The position numbers were made by a program, and so were the translations under genes. From contig RECD01000102.1 of NCBI GenBank assembly GCA_007694185.1, positions 84,244 through 148,243 on the forward strand: a stretch of 64,000 bases of DNA, read 5' to 3'. The DNA comes from Planctomycetaceae bacterium (GTDB lineage Bacteria; Planctomycetota; Planctomycetia; Pirellulales; Pirellulaceae). The notes below the pieces were generated by a model. It searched no databases and was not told the DNA's origin. It saw nothing but the letters and a program-made list of their open reading frames with translations. Each line of letters opens with the position of its first letter. Within the stretch, counting starts at the first letter, position 1. Shown piece by piece: positions 1-11,118 of this stretch.

Positions 1-1020
1 GCGATTTCGCTGCTCAGCGGCAACATTCTGCCATTCTGGTTCGAGCAACGCCTGGGGATGGTCGAGGGTCTTCGGAGCTTTGCCTATGCCTGTTCGATGG
101 CAACCGTTCCGGCGCTGAATCTGTTCCTGGTCAACGGCTTCGGCTGGCGTGGGGCCTACGCGATTCTCGGATGCGGGATTTGGGTCGCCTTGTTCCCGCT
201 TTATTTCTGGCGGCTTCGCAACAATCCGGCCGAAGTCGGCCAACAGATCGATGGCGGGGTGGCGCCCGCGGGCGTGGCGCGATCTGTGACGGACGGTTCC
301 CGCAGACGCTGTCAGACGGAATCGTCGGTCGGTAGTGTCGACGGCGACCAGTCGGGGGGACGCAGGGAGACGGAAGCTGAGCGTTCGGCCGAACCGGAAG
401 CGGGTGTGGTCGACCTGAGACTGGTCGAGGCCCTCGGCACCTATTCTTTCTGGATCGCCTCGCTCGGGACGGCGCTCTTCGGTTTGGTGATGACCGCAAT
501 CTTCTTTTGCCTGGTGCCGATTTGTCAGGAACGAGGGCTGGACGAGCAGCATGCCGCCCAGATGATGCTGGTGTACGCGATCAGTTTGGCGGCGATGCAA
601 CTCATCGGCGGGATGCTCGCCGATCGGTTCGCTGCCCCCCCGTTGATGGCTTGTGGGCTGCTGACGCTGGCCGTGGGGGTGACGGTTTTGCATTTGGCGA
701 CCCACCCGGCCCTGGCCGTTGCCGCCGGGGGGATCTTGGGAGCTTCGCTGGGAATCCATTCCGGCGCGTCCCAGCCGCTTTGGGCACGTTACTTCGGGCG
801 GCGGCATCTGGGGAAAATTCGCGGTTTCCTGATGACGATGAACATCGGATTGTCCAGCATCGGCCCGTTGGTCGCCGGCTTGGCTCGCGATCAACAGGGT
901 GATTTCGATTCGGCGATGTGGTTGTTCATCGCCCTGCCCTTGCCGTTGGCGATCCTGTCGTGTTTCGCTACCCCGCCCCGCCGCTCCGTGGCAGCCAGCG
1001 TCGCCCCGACGGCGGCCTGA
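1..1020 (+). CDS. MFS transporter, 5'-truncated by window edge
   Basis: The frame is open from base 1, so the gene begins upstream and only its last 339 residues are visible. The visible part has alternating hydrophobic segments, a short RNNPAEVGQQ motif after a membrane span, and then a long polar loop of about 70 residues. A second group of roughly six membrane helices follows, including GGMLADRF, the type of cytoplasmic loop seen between helices in major facilitator permeases. This fits a 12-helix MFS transporter whose central loop separates the two six-helix halves. The substrate cannot be told. The gene stops 167 bases before proS, with no clear terminator. Confidence 0.8.
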   Translation, partial: AISLLSGNILPFWFEQRLGMVEGLRSFAYACSMATVPALNLFLVNGFGWRGAYAILGCGIWVALFPLYFWRLRNNPAEVGQQIDGGVAPAGVARSVTDGSRRRCQTESSVGSVDGDQSGGRRETEAERSAEPEAGVVDLRLVEALGTYSFWIASLGTALFGLVMTAIFFCLVPICQERGLDEQHAAQMMLVYAISLAAMQLIGGMLADRFAAPPLMACGLLTLAVGVTVLHLATHPALAVAAGGILGASLGIHSGASQPLWARYFGRRHLGKIRGFLMTMNIGLSSIGPLVAGLARDQQGDFDSAMWLFIALPLPLAILSCFATPPRRSVAASVAPTAA

Positions 1021-1187
1021 TCTCGGCCGCGTGAGCCTTCTCGAAGCGCCGATCGGCTCCCCGGCTGAAGGCCCCCCGGGTTGGCGGCCTGGCGTTCTCG
1101 GGCTGGCGCCGCCGCGTTACACTCGGGGCCGTTTCTCGAGCAAAGCCCGATTCACCCGTCCCCTACCCTCGCCCTCCGACCACCGTC

Positions 1188-2702
1188 ATGGCCAAGGCTC
1201 CCTCCAACGCGATCTCACCCACTCGGGCCGAGGACTACCCCGAATGGTACCAACAGGTCATCAAGGCGGCTGATTTGGCGGAAAACTCTCCCGTTCGGGG
1301 ATGCATGGTGATCAAGCCTTGGGGCTACCAGTTGTGGGAAAACATGCAGCGGGCGCTGGATGACATGTTCAAGGCGACCGGGCATCAGAACGCCTATTTC
1401 CCGCTCTTCATCCCGATGAGCTTCCTCGAGAAAGAAGCCGAACACGTCGAAGGGTTCGCCAAGGAGTGCGCGGTCGTCACCCATCATCGGCTGGAACCCA
1501 AGCCGGGCGGTGGCTTGCAACCGGCGGGCGAGTTGGAAGAGCCGCTGATCGTGCGGCCGACGAGCGAAACGATCATCGGCGCGACCTACGCGAAGTGGGT
1601 GCAGAGCTACCGGGATCTGCCGATCCTGATCAACCAATGGGCCAACGTGGTGCGTTGGGAGATGCGAACTCGGATGTTCCTGCGGACGGCCGAGTTCTTG
1701 TGGCAGGAGGGGCATACGGTCCATGCGACCGCGGCCGAGGCGATGGAGGAGACGGAACGGATGATTAACGTCTACGCCGATTTTGCGCAGGACTGGATGG
1801 CGATGCCGGTCACGATCGGCTCCAAGACACCGGACGAGAGGTTTCCCGGGGCGGTCGAAACGCTATCCATCGAAGCGATGATGCAGGATCGCAAGGCGTT
1901 GCAGGCCGGCACGAGCCATTTCTTGGGCCAAAACTTTTCTCGGGCCCAGGAAATCCGATTTCAGGACCCGCAGGGTGATCTGCAGTACGCCTGGACGACG
2001 AGTTGGGGGGTCTCCACCCGGTTGGTCGGGGCCTTGATCATGACCCATAGCGACGATGACGGATTCGTTTTGCCGCCTCGGCTAGCCGCGACGCAGGTCG
2101 TGATCTTGCCGATTTACCGGGATGACGAATCCCGGACTGCCGTGCTGGAATACGTCGCTCAGTTGCGTGAGGAACTCCGTGGGCAGTCCTACGCGGGGAT
2201 GCCGATCCGCGTCGAGATCGACGATCGCGATGTCCGTGGCGGAGAAAAGAAGTGGTTTCACGTCAAACGGGGTGTGCCGATCCGCATCGAAGTCGGCCCG
2301 AAAGACCTGCAAGCTCAGACCCTGTTTGTAGGTCGCCGCGATCAGCCCAAGAGCTTCTCGATGGCTCGGCAAGGGGCAGCGTCTCAGATCGCCGAATTGC
2401 TCGCTGAAATCCAGCAGGGATTGTTTCAGCGGGCCGAACAACTGCGCGATGAGAACACGCGCGTGATCACCAATGAGGCTGATTTTCGCGATTTCTTCAC
2501 GCCCGCGAATGCTGCCGAACCCGAGATTCATGGCGGCTTCGCGCGCTGCCACTTCGCCGATCACGAGGTGGTGCAGCCACTGTTGAAGGAATTGAAGGTG
2601 ACCATCCGGTGCATCCCGCGCGAGGGAAATGACCAGGAAGGCAACTGTTTCTTGACGGGCAAGCCCGCGGCCAAGCACGCGATCTTTGCTAAGTCTTACT
2701 GA
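1188..2702 (+). CDS. proS: Prolyl-tRNA synthetase, type 3 (archaeal/eukaryotic-like)
   Basis: Charges tRNA-Pro with proline in the cytoplasm. The 504-residue product has class II synthetase motifs: RPTSETIIG in motif 2 context, the arginine-rich VVRWEMRTRMFLRTAEFLW segment and HTVHAT. There is no editing insertion between motifs 2 and 3, and the protein ends in tyrosine (AIFAKSY). Length, absence of the bacterial INS domain and the C-terminal Tyr match the type 3 ProS group found in archaea, eukaryotes and some bacteria, rather than the roughly 570-residue E. coli type. The ATG follows a stretch without an obvious Shine-Dalgarno sequence, as for many genes in this window. It stands alone between an MFS gene and a convergent DUF1501 gene. 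Confidence 0.96.
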   Translation: MAKAPSNAISPTRAEDYPEWYQQVIKAADLAENSPVRGCMVIKPWGYQLWENMQRALDDMFKATGHQNAYFPLFIPMSFLEKEAEHVEGFAKECAVVTHHRLEPKPGGGLQPAGELEEPLIVRPTSETIIGATYAKWVQSYRDLPILINQWANVVRWEMRTRMFLRTAEFLWQEGHTVHATAAEAMEETERMINVYADFAQDWMAMPVTIGSKTPDERFPGAVETLSIEAMMQDRKALQAGTSHFLGQNFSRAQEIRFQDPQGDLQYAWTTSWGVSTRLVGALIMTHSDDDGFVLPPRLAATQVVILPIYRDDESRTAVLEYVAQLREELRGQSYAGMPIRVEIDDRDVRGGEKKWFHVKRGVPIRIEVGPKDLQAQTLFVGRRDQPKSFSMARQGAASQIAELLAEIQQGLFQRAEQLRDENTRVITNEADFRDFFTPANAAEPEIHGGFARCHFADHEVVQPLLKELKVTIRCIPREGNDQEGNCFLTGKPAAKHAIFAKSY

Positions 2703-2851
2703 CAATTCTGCCTCGGCATCCCTGGCGTGGGTGCCCGTTTTGCCTTTGCCGGAAAAACACAACGCTTCGGCCGTGTAGAAAATTTGGAAAAGTGGCTTCG
2801 TGTCTTTCTAGGCAAGCGAAGTTTGCCTGTCCGGCTGGTGCATGCTGGCGA

Positions 2852-2880
2852 ACGCTCGCTGTCGCTCCAGCGGCGAGCGT
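2852..2880. terminator. GC-rich hairpin between convergent genes
   Basis: An 8-bp perfect inverted repeat (ACGCTCGC at 2852-2859 with GCGAGCGT at 2873-2880) lies between the 3' ends of proS and the DUF1501 gene. A second pairing, CGCTG with CAGCG (2857-2861 and 2868-2872), is possible. A weaker hairpin (AGGCAA/TTGCCT) sits at 2810-2828. No T-run follows on either strand, so a terminator role is inferred only from position and symmetry. Confidence 0.3.
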
Positions 2881-2979
2881 GTCTTGGTCGCGCACCGCGA
2901 GGCTTATTGCACCTCACTAACTGGACCGTCTGCCGGGGAAGGCGTCCGTGTAGCCGACTCTTCGAGCTCCAGCGGACGA

Positions 2980-4485
2980 CTAAAGGATTTCACGGAGCAC
3001 CCGGCCGTGAACGTCGGTGAGCCGAAAATCCCGACCGCCGTAACGATGGGTCAAACGTTCGTGATCCACGCCCAACAGATGCAGCACGGTAGCCCAAAGG
3101 TCGTAGACCTCGCACCGGTTCTCGACGGCGTGATAGCCGAGTTCGTCGGTGGCCCCGTAGGCCGTTCCTCCGCGTATCCCTCCACCGGCCAACCAAATGC
3201 TGAAGCCCATCGGGTTGTGATCGCGTCCGTTGCCACCTTGGGAAAAGGGGGTGCGCCCGAACTCGCCCGCCCAGACGATCAAGGTTTCTTCGAGCAAACC
3301 GTGGTCCCGCAGGTCGCGGATCAACGCCGCGATCGGTTGGTCCACCTGCTGAGCCATGGCCGAATGGCCTTTTTCCAGGTCGCCGTGTTGGTCCCAGGGG
3401 TTGGCCGCCTGGCCCGCGCCGATCCCCTGTGACAAGCAACTCAGCTCGATGAACCTCACCCCCTGCTGAACCAGGCGTCGGGCGAGCAGGCATTGGTGGC
3501 CGTAGGCGGCGAGTTGCGTATTCGGCGAGTCAAGTCCGTACAGCCGACGAACCCGCTCGGGCTCCCCGGTGATGTCGCAGGCCTCGGGTACGGCGGACTG
3601 CATCCGAAAGGCGAGTTCGTAATTCGCGATCGCGGCTTCCACTTGCGGGTCATAGCCGGTTGTCGCCAAAAAGTGGTTGTCCCAGCTTCTCGTTAACTTC
3701 AGTCGCCGGCGCTGCCAATCGGTGGGCTCGGGTGGTCGCACGTTGCGGATCGGTCGGTCCCGGTCGGCTTGCAGGATTGTGCCTTGGTGGTTTGCCGGCA
3801 AAAAACCGTTGCTGAACAAGGCGACGCCGCCGTGGGGCGGGGTCGCGTCCCCGCTTTGCAGGACGACATAGGCCGGCAAGTTTTCGTTCTCGCTGCCCAA
3901 GCCGTAGGCACACCACGCCCCGGCGCTGGGGTGCCCCATGAAGGGCATGCCGCTGTGCATGAAGAAGTTCCCTTGGGCATGCTCGTTGACCGGTGTCGTC
4001 ATCGAACGGATGACCGCCAGTTCGTCCGCCACTTCGCCAATCTTGGGAAACAGGCTGCTAACGGGCAGGCCGCTTTCGCCGCAACGAAGAAATCGGAACG
4101 GGCTGGCCATCACGTTGCCGTTGTTGTTGAACTGGGTCCGCTCCACCCGAACCGGCATCGGTTGGCCGTGCCGCTTTTCCAGTTCCGGTTTGGGGTCGAA
4201 CGAGTCGACGTGCGAAACCCCGCCCGACATGAAGCAAAAGATCACGTGTTTCGCACGGGCGACGTGGTGGGTTCGCCGAAGACGGGCCCCACCAGGAAGC
4301 TCGTTCGAATGGGCGGGTGGTTTCGCCGCCGAACGCTCGTCGGCGTTTGCGTCCGCAGGGCCGCCGAGCAGCTCGCCCAATGCGACCGCCCCGAACCCCA
4401 TCGAAGCCTGGCTGAGCAGTCTTCGGCGAGACATTGGCCGACGATCCTCGGTCAGCGAGTTGTAGCCAATCCTGTGACTCATCAC
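2980..4485 (-). CDS. DUF1501 domain-containing exported protein
   Basis: A 501-residue DUF1501 protein. The N-terminus carries a twin-arginine leader ([19 protein letters not shown], from residue 18), so export by Tat is likely. It has the expected family segments: [21 protein letters not shown] near residue 80 and, toward the C-terminus, [18 protein letters not shown], which resembles metal-binding motifs of the alkaline phosphatase/sulfatase superfamily. DUF1501 genes in planctomycetes are typically paired with DUF1549/DUF1553 genes. Here the partner ends only 8 bases upstream of this start, and this gene is last in the four-gene unit running from 10917. The enzymatic role of the family is not established. 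Start could be at 4485 or at the next Met codon. Confidence 0.93.
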   Translation of the reverse strand: MMSHRIGYNSLTEDRRPMSRRRLLSQASMGFGAVALGELLGGPADANADERSAAKPPAHSNELPGGARLRRTHHVARAKHVIFCFMSGGVSHVDSFDPKPELEKRHGQPMPVRVERTQFNNNGNVMASPFRFLRCGESGLPVSSLFPKIGEVADELAVIRSMTTPVNEHAQGNFFMHSGMPFMGHPSAGAWCAYGLGSENENLPAYVVLQSGDATPPHGGVALFSNGFLPANHQGTILQADRDRPIRNVRPPEPTDWQRRRLKLTRSWDNHFLATTGYDPQVEAAIANYELAFRMQSAVPEACDITGEPERVRRLYGLDSPNTQLAAYGHQCLLARRLVQQGVRFIELSCLSQGIGAGQAANPWDQHGDLEKGHSAMAQQVDQPIAALIRDLRDHGLLEETLIVWAGEFGRTPFSQGGNGRDHNPMGFSIWLAGGGIRGGTAYGATDELGYHAVENRCEVYDLWATVLHLLGVDHERLTHRYGGRDFRLTDVHGRVLREIL

Positions 4486-4493
4486 GTTTTCGC

Positions 4494-7400
4494 CTAACGG
4501 AGGTAAATGAATTCTTGGGTCAAAAACAGGGCCCGGGCAAGATCGCTCCAGAGCTCACGCTCCTCCGCGGCGGCGTCCTCGCTGGCGGCGACGCTCGCGA
4601 CGGTTGCTCGTTGGGCGTCTCGAGCCACAATGTTGGCATACCAGTCGCGCACCTGGAGGCGTTCGGGTTCCTCTAAATGCTCGACCAATTCGGACTCGGA
4701 GAGGAAGCGTGGGACGCCGTGGAAACTGGCTTGCACCTCGTCATCGTTCAATGCCCGGTCATAGATTCGAGCCCTGACAACGGTGCCGCTGATCATCCGA
4801 TTGCCCGTGGCGGGCAGATGGCGTAACCCCAAGGTGACCACGGCCTCTCCGGGTGAAAACTCGAGCACTCCGCCACTGCGGTAGGCCTGACCGTAGGGGA
4901 GCCCTTCTCGGTAGCCGACGATTCGGCCGTCATCGTGATAGGCGATCGCAACATGGACCGGTCGGTCGCTCGCCTCCCGTTCTGCCGGGCCTTGGAAGGA
5001 TCGGGTGCGAGCGAAATGATCGCTGCCAGCGAGCCAGTGCCCCGGTTGCTGTTCGCCAAAGACGATGGCATCGAAACGATGGCCGTCACGGGACTGCAAG
5101 CTGATCACGCCGCCACCCCGTTGCTGCAGCCGATCGAGCTGTACCCAGGCTTCAAGCGTCTTGGCCCTCAGCGGTTGATCGACGGGTAGTGAGACGGCGT
5201 ACGAACCGCCATCGAGCTTGAGACCCTCGGCGGAGACGACTGCTCGGTTGCGGAGTTCCCACGCAGGCATCGTCTCCTCGTCCGCAGGGTCGGCGGGGAG
5301 GGGCCAAGCGAGCAAGGGCCGCACAGATCGGGTTTGGCTCCCTTCCGTATCCACATCACCGGTTGCTTCGAATTGTCGGTTCAAACGCTGGCGAACCGGG
5401 GCCAGTAGCGATTCGATCTGTTGGCGATCTCGCTCGTTGGCGAGTTCGAGCCCATGGAGCGTCTGCCGGTTCTTGGTTCGGTAGCGACGCGTTTCGTCAA
5501 GATAATCGAGGGCGGACAACACTTCCGCTTCGCTGGCGGGACGGGCAAAGGCCGCCCAATGCATCTCTCGAATGCGACCGTGATTTGAGGGTTGGGCGTT
5601 TGGGCGGCTGGGAGCTGCGGCAGATTCACGGTCCGCATCGTCGGCGTGTTGGCCCGGTTCCGCTAGCAGTCGGGTCGCCCAAGACCTGGCCGTGGATACG
5701 ACGAAGGGGTCGTTCATCATCGTCAACGACTGAGCCGGAACGTTCGTGCTCGCTCGAGCGCCGGTCGCCGAAAAAGGTTCGGGGAAATCAAAAACCCGGA
5801 GGAACGGATCGAGCGAATTGCGACGAACCGCAACATACAACGCCCGTCTGCCAGAGTCGCCGGCCGCCGGTGGGCCGAACGGGGTGTCATCGAGTTGACC
5901 GGAAACGGCCAGCAGGTTGTCGCGGATCGCTTCCGCTTCCAGGCGACGGACGTGGGCGTGGGATAGCCAACGGTTGTCCGGATCGATTTCGCGAGCCAGT
6001 GGGCTCGGTTGCGATGATTGTTGCCACGTTTGCGAGGTGACGATCAGCCGAATGATTTGTCTCAGCGACCAACCTTCATCGACCAGCCGGCTGGCGAGGT
6101 AGTCGAGCAATTCGGGATGGGTCGGCGATTCGCCCAACCGTCCGAGGTTATCAGGCGTGCGGACGATTCCTTGCCCGAACAGGTGATGCCACAGGCGGTT
6201 GACGATCACCCGACGAGTCAGTGGGTTATCAGGTCGGACAAGGTCCGCAGCCAGGCTTGCTCGGCCGCTCTGAGAATCCGCATACGGAGTCGGATCGATC
6301 GCTTCGAGAAACCGACGCGGGACCGTTTCGCCGAATTGCCGGTGATCGCCGCGGATCATCAAGGGCCAGTCTCGGCCGACGGTTTCATCAACGCCAGGGA
6401 CCCTCGTCGGGATCGGGATCGCCTGTTCCAGGTCTCTGTAGCGCAGCACCAGCGGCTTGACGGCGGGCAGGTCATCCAGGCCGGTTGGCATTAGGCCGTC
6501 TCGTATGAGCTCATCAAGCAGAATCGCCTGTGCGTCGGTCGTGCTGCCGTCCCGCCAGGCATTCACGGCGGATCGGACCTGATTCGCATACGCCAACTCG
6601 AGCTCACCAAGCGTTTCGTCAGGGGCTCCCACGATCGCGCTGCGGATCGCTTCGATCGGGCTCGTGGTTGCCGCGGGCGGACCGGATCCCTTGGGCGTCA
6701 AAACGGCTGCGGTGATCCCGAACCAGGACCGCGGGCCGGGGCTCACCAGGAGTGGCGCATCGGCGGCGGTGGCCAGTTCGATGTGGACCTCATCTCCGGC
6801 CCAATAAGCGAGATCGAACCGTTGCCACTGCCACTGCGGTTTCAGCGTCATGACGGGATAAACCGTACCGCTGCGGGGATAGTGTTGGACGACGTAACGC
6901 AGGCTTGCGCCCCCGTCTCCGATCACGCGAACCCACAATTCCGATTCACCTTTCAGCTCGATGTCAGGGGACATCAGGCGGCCGGCATGCTTTGTCGAGA
7001 GGAGATGAGAGTAGACGCCGGCCGGGTAGATCGCGGCGATCGTGGTTTCGCCTTCGCTGGGGATCGAGAAGTCGCCCGGCGGCCGGGGACGGCTGACCGA
7101 TCCCGTGCCGAACGCATGCCAACGCTTCGCTTGGGCCGGATCGCTCAGTTCCCACCGTTGGATAATCGCAGGGTTCGGGACGGCGGTTGGTCGCAAACCG
7201 CTCGCTGGAGCCAACGGGGCCGCTTTCCAGATCTCTTGTTGCCGCTGCCAACGCCATCGAACCCGCTCGGGAACCAGAGTTTCCTGTTCCCAGTGACGCG
7301 TGATCGCGGCTCGGATGTCTTGCTTGAGGTCTGCGAGGTCTTCCTGGTGGAGTTGCAGACGCTCCGGCAAGTCGATCACCGCTCGACCCGGTCGGCACGA

Positions 7401-8636
7401 GGCCAAGATGCCGAATAGGGCGTAGTAATCTTCTTGGCTGATCGGATCGAACTTGTGGTGGTGGCAGCGGGCGCAGGACACCGTCAGTCCCAGAAACGCC
7501 TTGCTAATCGCGTTGATCTGGTCGTCTGTAAATCGCACCCGTTCGTCGAGCGCGTCGGTTGGGGCAAAACCGTGAAATACCATCCGCAGATGAGCCGGTC
7601 CGATGACCGATTCGTTGATCCCGGCCGCTTCGTCGACTCGGGGGTCGTCCAGCAGGTCGCCTGCCAAGTGCTCTAGGAGCAAGCGGTCGTACGGCACGTC
7701 CGCTCGCCAGGCACGGATCAAATAGTCTCGGTACAACCACGCACGATCGATCGGCGGGTCTCCTTCCGAACCGTGTGATTCGGCGTAGCGAATCCAGTCC
7801 ATCCAGTGACGTGCCCAACGTTCTGCAAAGGCCATGCTGTCGAGCAGTTCATCGATCAGTTGTTCCACGGTCAAGCGTCTCGCTTCGCCTTGTCGGCTTT
7901 CGATCCGCTCCACCCAAACTTGCGCTTGCTCGGGCGTCGGCGGGAGTCCCGTCAGGGTGAAAAAGAGGCGACGGACCAGCACATTCGGTTCGGCCGTATC
8001 TGCGGCGTCCAATCCCAAACGCTCCAAATCGGCACGGATGAACCGATCGACCGGGTGGGTGACTGCTGCATCCGCCGCTTCGTTTAGCAGCCGAGGTACC
8101 GCGGGGCGTCGGATCGGCTGAAAGCTCCACCAAGACTTGCGGCGGTCGAGGGTCGCCGGCCAGGAGAGCGTTTCGGAAAGCTCGGCCGAGTCCGGTGGGG
8201 AGTCACGTGGATCGGCAGCTCCGTCCGCGATCCAGCGCTCGAAGTCGGCGATCACGTGATCGTCCAGACGTGGGCCGCCACTCGGCATTTCTAAGCCCTC
8301 GATCTCGTGTCTCAAGATCGCCAGCAAACGACTCGCGGGAACGTCCCCGGGGATGAGCACCGGGCCCCCGTCGCCACCCTCACGAATCCCTTGGCGGGAA
8401 TCGAGCGCCAAGCCTCCGTCTGTCGTTTCCGCCTGGTTGTGGCAGCCATAGCAGGACGCGATCAGCACCGGCCGAATCCGGCTTTCAAAAAACTCGACCT
8501 TTTCCGCGGGCCAGTTCGATCCCGGTGGTTGAGCGGACAAGTGCGGGAGGCTCGTGAGCGAACCGAGCAGCACGACGAAGACAGCACGGAAGGTGGAGGC
8601 CGGCCAATTCGGCAAGAAAAGTGCGAGTCCAGTCAT
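4494..8636 (-). CDS. Planctomycete cytochrome / DUF1549 / DUF1553 protein with LamG-like insertion
   Basis: About 1380 residues with an N-terminal signal peptide. Counting from the TTG codon at 8648, a PSCyt1-type haem motif CYGCH lies at residues 66-70. DUF1549 follows, containing the characteristic [12 protein letters not shown] near 391-402, a second CxxCH. DUF1553 then covers the later half ([22 protein letters not shown]). Near residues 1150-1310 there is a stretch resembling a LamG/concanavalin-like domain ([24 protein letters not shown]). These proteins are predicted periplasmic c-type cytochrome-like proteins and pair with DUF1501. I prefer the ATG at 8636; the in-frame TTG at 8648 is the alternative. 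The upstream lipoprotein stops 11-23 bases away, so they probably share a transcript. Confidence 0.93.
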   Translation of the reverse strand: MTGLALFLPNWPASTFRAVFVVLLGSLTSLPHLSAQPPGSNWPAEKVEFFESRIRPVLIASCYGCHNQAETTDGGLALDSRQGIREGGDGGPVLIPGDVPASRLLAILRHEIEGLEMPSGGPRLDDHVIADFERWIADGAADPRDSPPDSAELSETLSWPATLDRRKSWWSFQPIRRPAVPRLLNEAADAAVTHPVDRFIRADLERLGLDAADTAEPNVLVRRLFFTLTGLPPTPEQAQVWVERIESRQGEARRLTVEQLIDELLDSMAFAERWARHWMDWIRYAESHGSEGDPPIDRAWLYRDYLIRAWRADVPYDRLLLEHLAGDLLDDPRVDEAAGINESVIGPAHLRMVFHGFAPTDALDERVRFTDDQINAISKAFLGLTVSCARCHHHKFDPISQEDYYALFGILASCRPGRAVIDLPERLQLHQEDLADLKQDIRAAITRHWEQETLVPERVRWRWQRQQEIWKAAPLAPASGLRPTAVPNPAIIQRWELSDPAQAKRWHAFGTGSVSRPRPPGDFSIPSEGETTIAAIYPAGVYSHLLSTKHAGRLMSPDIELKGESELWVRVIGDGGASLRYVVQHYPRSGTVYPVMTLKPQWQWQRFDLAYWAGDEVHIELATAADAPLLVSPGPRSWFGITAAVLTPKGSGPPAATTSPIEAIRSAIVGAPDETLGELELAYANQVRSAVNAWRDGSTTDAQAILLDELIRDGLMPTGLDDLPAVKPLVLRYRDLEQAIPIPTRVPGVDETVGRDWPLMIRGDHRQFGETVPRRFLEAIDPTPYADSQSGRASLAADLVRPDNPLTRRVIVNRLWHHLFGQGIVRTPDNLGRLGESPTHPELLDYLASRLVDEGWSLRQIIRLIVTSQTWQQSSQPSPLAREIDPDNRWLSHAHVRRLEAEAIRDNLLAVSGQLDDTPFGPPAAGDSGRRALYVAVRRNSLDPFLRVFDFPEPFSATGARASTNVPAQSLTMMNDPFVVSTARSWATRLLAEPGQHADDADRESAAAPSRPNAQPSNHGRIREMHWAAFARPASEAEVLSALDYLDETRRYRTKNRQTLHGLELANERDRQQIESLLAPVRQRLNRQFEATGDVDTEGSQTRSVRPLLAWPLPADPADEETMPAWELRNRAVVSAEGLKLDGGSYAVSLPVDQPLRAKTLEAWVQLDRLQQRGGGVISLQSRDGHRFDAIVFGEQQPGHWLAGSDHFARTRSFQGPAEREASDRPVHVAIAYHDDGRIVGYREGLPYGQAYRSGGVLEFSPGEAVVTLGLRHLPATGNRMISGTVVRARIYDRALNDDEVQASFHGVPRFLSESELVEHLEEPERLQVRDWYANIVARDAQRATVASVAASEDAAAEERELWSDLARALFLTQEFIYLR

Positions 8637-8659
8637 CGGTATCCGCAAAGGAAGAGAAG

Positions 8660-10306
8660 CTACGGGGCCATCGCACGCTCGACTTGGTCCGGGAGTTTTC
8701 GGCCGGTCAGGTTGATCGCCGAGACCCGGCCCTGACGGTCGAGTATGACCACGAACGGCAGCGAGACGACGCCGAAGCGAGCGGCGATTTCATGAGCGCC
8801 TCCGGGGGACTTGGGTCGGCTGCGAAAGCTGCGAAACGCGACGGGCGATTGTTCGAGGAACTCGTCGACGGGAGCGTCCTCGTCGTCCAGGTTCATGCCG
8901 ATGATTTCGACCTCGCCGGGCGACTTTTGACGCAAAGTTTCCAGCGTCTGCAGGACGGAAAGCGAGTCGGGTACGGCGATCGCCCAAAATGGCATCAACA
9001 CCACCCTGCCCTGAAGGTCCGAAAGGCTGAGCGGTGTGCCGTCGGCGCTCGGGAGTTCGATCTCGACGATTTGGCCGATGATCTCACGCCGCGCCTGGGC
9101 CGCTTGGGTTGCCAAGCGGATCTCGGCGACGCAGTCCTCATCCAGCCCTACGAAACCGGTCAATTCCTCGAAGGTCGCTTCGGAAAGTTCGGCATTGCCA
9201 CCCGATTCGAATTGCAGGGAAGCCCCAGCCAGGTAGCGGACCGATGCGATTTCGGGGGCCTCCTGCAGCGTCTGCCGGACGATTTCCCGCCAACGTTGCG
9301 TTTCGACCGGTCGGCCTTCCAGGAAATCACCGATCGCCTGATCGATCGCTTCGAACTGAGGAGCACCCGCCAAACTGATCGCCATCTCGGCGACGGCTTG
9401 GTTGGGGTGCTCGGCAAACGCATCGAGAATCGCCAGGCGGATCTGTTCGGACCCTTCGTCATCCCCATATCCCCGCAACACCGTCAGGGCTTGTCCCATC
9501 ACCATCAACGCCGAGACGTCGGGCGGTTGGGGCGACGCGACGATGCGATCGATCAGCGTGAGAAGCTCCCCCGAATCGGTTGTGACCCCGTTTTGAAGCT
9601 TTTCCATTTCCAGGCCGGTGAGCACCAGCAGGCTGTCCGAGGCCAAGCCGGTGTCTTCGCTGGTTAGATGTGCCTGGGCCAGCTTTTCGAGCTTCAAGGC
9701 GGAGTTGAGATCACCCAGGCCGGCCAGATGCGATAGTGCCTGAAGTTGGCCACGAATCGCCAGTAGTCGTTCGGGGTCGGTCGGTTGGGAGCGTTCCTCC
9801 AATTGGGTTGCCGCCTGCAACTTGAGCTGCGAAAGACGTTTCAATTCCGCATTCGCCTCCGCCGCGTCTCGGAACGGTCGTCGTCCGGAAGCGACATTCC
9901 GCATTTCGATGTCAACCAGCTTCAGAAAGTCGGCGAGTCGTGGGGCCGGTAGCTGGGGCGCTAGTTGCAACCGGGGCGTTTCGGCGATCGGCGGAGAGAT
10001 CGATTCGTGCGGCGGTGCGGGTGTGGGATCCACCGCCGCGGAGCGGGCGTCCGGGGGTGAGATCGATGTGGGGTCGGCGGCCAGCGAGGGCGGTGTCATC
10101 GAATCCGCAAAGGCACTGGCCCCGGGCGGCTGCGTCTCGGTCTCGGTTGCAGGATCGGCCACCGAGGAAAGGGCGTCCGCTTGTGGCGTTGGCGGAACAT
10201 TCGACTCAGCGGCTTCTCGCCGACAACCGGTGGAGCTGACCAGGACGATTGCCGCAAAAAAAGCCGTCGCACAGAACCGCCGGTTTGAGTGACGCACGCC
10301 GTTCAT
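8660..10306 (-). CDS. Lipoprotein with C-terminal TlpA-like redoxin fold lacking active-site cysteines
   Basis: The 548-residue product starts with a lipoprotein signal whose lipobox SSTGC puts the lipidated Cys at 28. A Pro/Ala-rich linker (30-115) and a helical middle region (about 125-415) follow. The last 130 residues look like TlpA/AhpC-type thioredoxin folds: [18 protein letters not shown] at 431-448, then a cis-Pro segment [14 protein letters not shown] near 515-527. Where TlpA proteins have WCxxC, this protein has A444-V-P-D-S448, so both catalytic cysteines are missing. It is therefore unlikely to be a thiol oxidoreductase and may be a binding or sensory module. Its ATG overlaps the response-regulator stop (ATGA), indicating translational coupling. 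Confidence 0.85.
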   Translation of the reverse strand: MNGVRHSNRRFCATAFFAAIVLVSSTGCRREAAESNVPPTPQADALSSVADPATETETQPPGASAFADSMTPPSLAADPTSISPPDARSAAVDPTPAPPHESISPPIAETPRLQLAPQLPAPRLADFLKLVDIEMRNVASGRRPFRDAAEANAELKRLSQLKLQAATQLEERSQPTDPERLLAIRGQLQALSHLAGLGDLNSALKLEKLAQAHLTSEDTGLASDSLLVLTGLEMEKLQNGVTTDSGELLTLIDRIVASPQPPDVSALMVMGQALTVLRGYGDDEGSEQIRLAILDAFAEHPNQAVAEMAISLAGAPQFEAIDQAIGDFLEGRPVETQRWREIVRQTLQEAPEIASVRYLAGASLQFESGGNAELSEATFEELTGFVGLDEDCVAEIRLATQAAQARREIIGQIVEIELPSADGTPLSLSDLQGRVVLMPFWAIAVPDSLSVLQTLETLRQKSPGEVEIIGMNLDDEDAPVDEFLEQSPVAFRSFRSRPKSPGGAHEIAARFGVVSLPFVVILDRQGRVSAINLTGRKLPDQVERAMAP

Positions 10307-10917
10307 TCCTCTTCACTGCCATCACCAAGGGGGATCGCCGGGTCTTCCGGCGCTCGTTTTCTTAGTTTCCTCTGCAAGCTGCGGCGGTGGATACCAAGCC
10401 GCCGCGCCGCCTCGCTGATGTTGCCGCCGCAATCACACAGCACCCGGTGGATGTGCTCCCATTCGGTGCGGGCGAGCGACGGTGCCGGAAATTCCACCGC
10501 GTCGTGCGGTGTTGCCGGCGCGTCGCCTCGGATGAAAGCGCCCAGGATGTCGTCGGCGTCCGCGGGTTTACTTAGGAAGTTCACCGCGCCGCCGCGGATC
10601 GCGTCGATCGAGGCCGGAATGCTCCCGAACCCGCTCAGCATGATCACTCGAGTTTCCGGCCGCATCTGGAGCAATCGGGTTAGCAATTCGAGCCCACTGC
10701 GTCCGGGCATTCTCAAATCCAGCACCGCTAAATCGGTGGGACGCCGTGAAAAGATGTCGACCGCCTCATCAAAGCTGGCGGCGGTTTCGACCCGGAATCC
10801 CCGTTGCTCGAAGGCGATGGACAGTCGCTCACGCAGGATCAATGTGTCGTCAACCACCAGGATGCTGGAAGCCCCGACGGCGGAGTTGTCGTATACGATC
10901 GATTGACCCGAACTCAT
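10303..10917 (-). CDS. RegA/PrrA/ActR-type response regulator (REC + Fis-type HTH)
   Basis: A 204-residue two-component regulator. The receiver domain shows the acidic pair D23/D24, phospho-acceptor D67 in LAVLDLRMPG, S95 in VIMLSGFGS and conserved K117 in LSKPA. The C-terminus has a Fis-like helix-turn-helix, NISEAARRLGIHRRSLQRKL, typical of the redox regulators RegA/PrrA/ActR. In known systems the partner kinase is RegB/PrrB; none is visible here, so the regulator looks orphan locally. The start lies directly after a GAGGAG run. The stop overlaps the start of the redoxin-like lipoprotein by 4 bp, making this the first gene of a probable four-gene operon down to 2980. Confidence 0.92.
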   Translation of the reverse strand: MSSGQSIVYDNSAVGASSILVVDDTLILRERLSIAFEQRGFRVETAASFDEAVDIFSRRPTDLAVLDLRMPGRSGLELLTRLLQMRPETRVIMLSGFGSIPASIDAIRGGAVNFLSKPADADDILGAFIRGDAPATPHDAVEFPAPSLARTEWEHIHRVLCDCGGNISEAARRLGIHRRSLQRKLRKRAPEDPAIPLGDGSEEE

Positions 10918-11118
10918 CTCCTCACACCCAATCCTGTCGGCACGGTCGCTTCGCGATTTGTCGATCTTCCATCATAACCCATTGACTAGGCGGACGCGCC
11001 CTGGCTCTGGGGCCAAACGCTCGCGATCCGACGGTTGCGGGCCGGCTGCGTGTCACCGACACTGGGGGGGCTGGTACGCTGCCCGTTTTCCGGTCGGTTC
11101 CTCGTGGCGCAAGAACGC

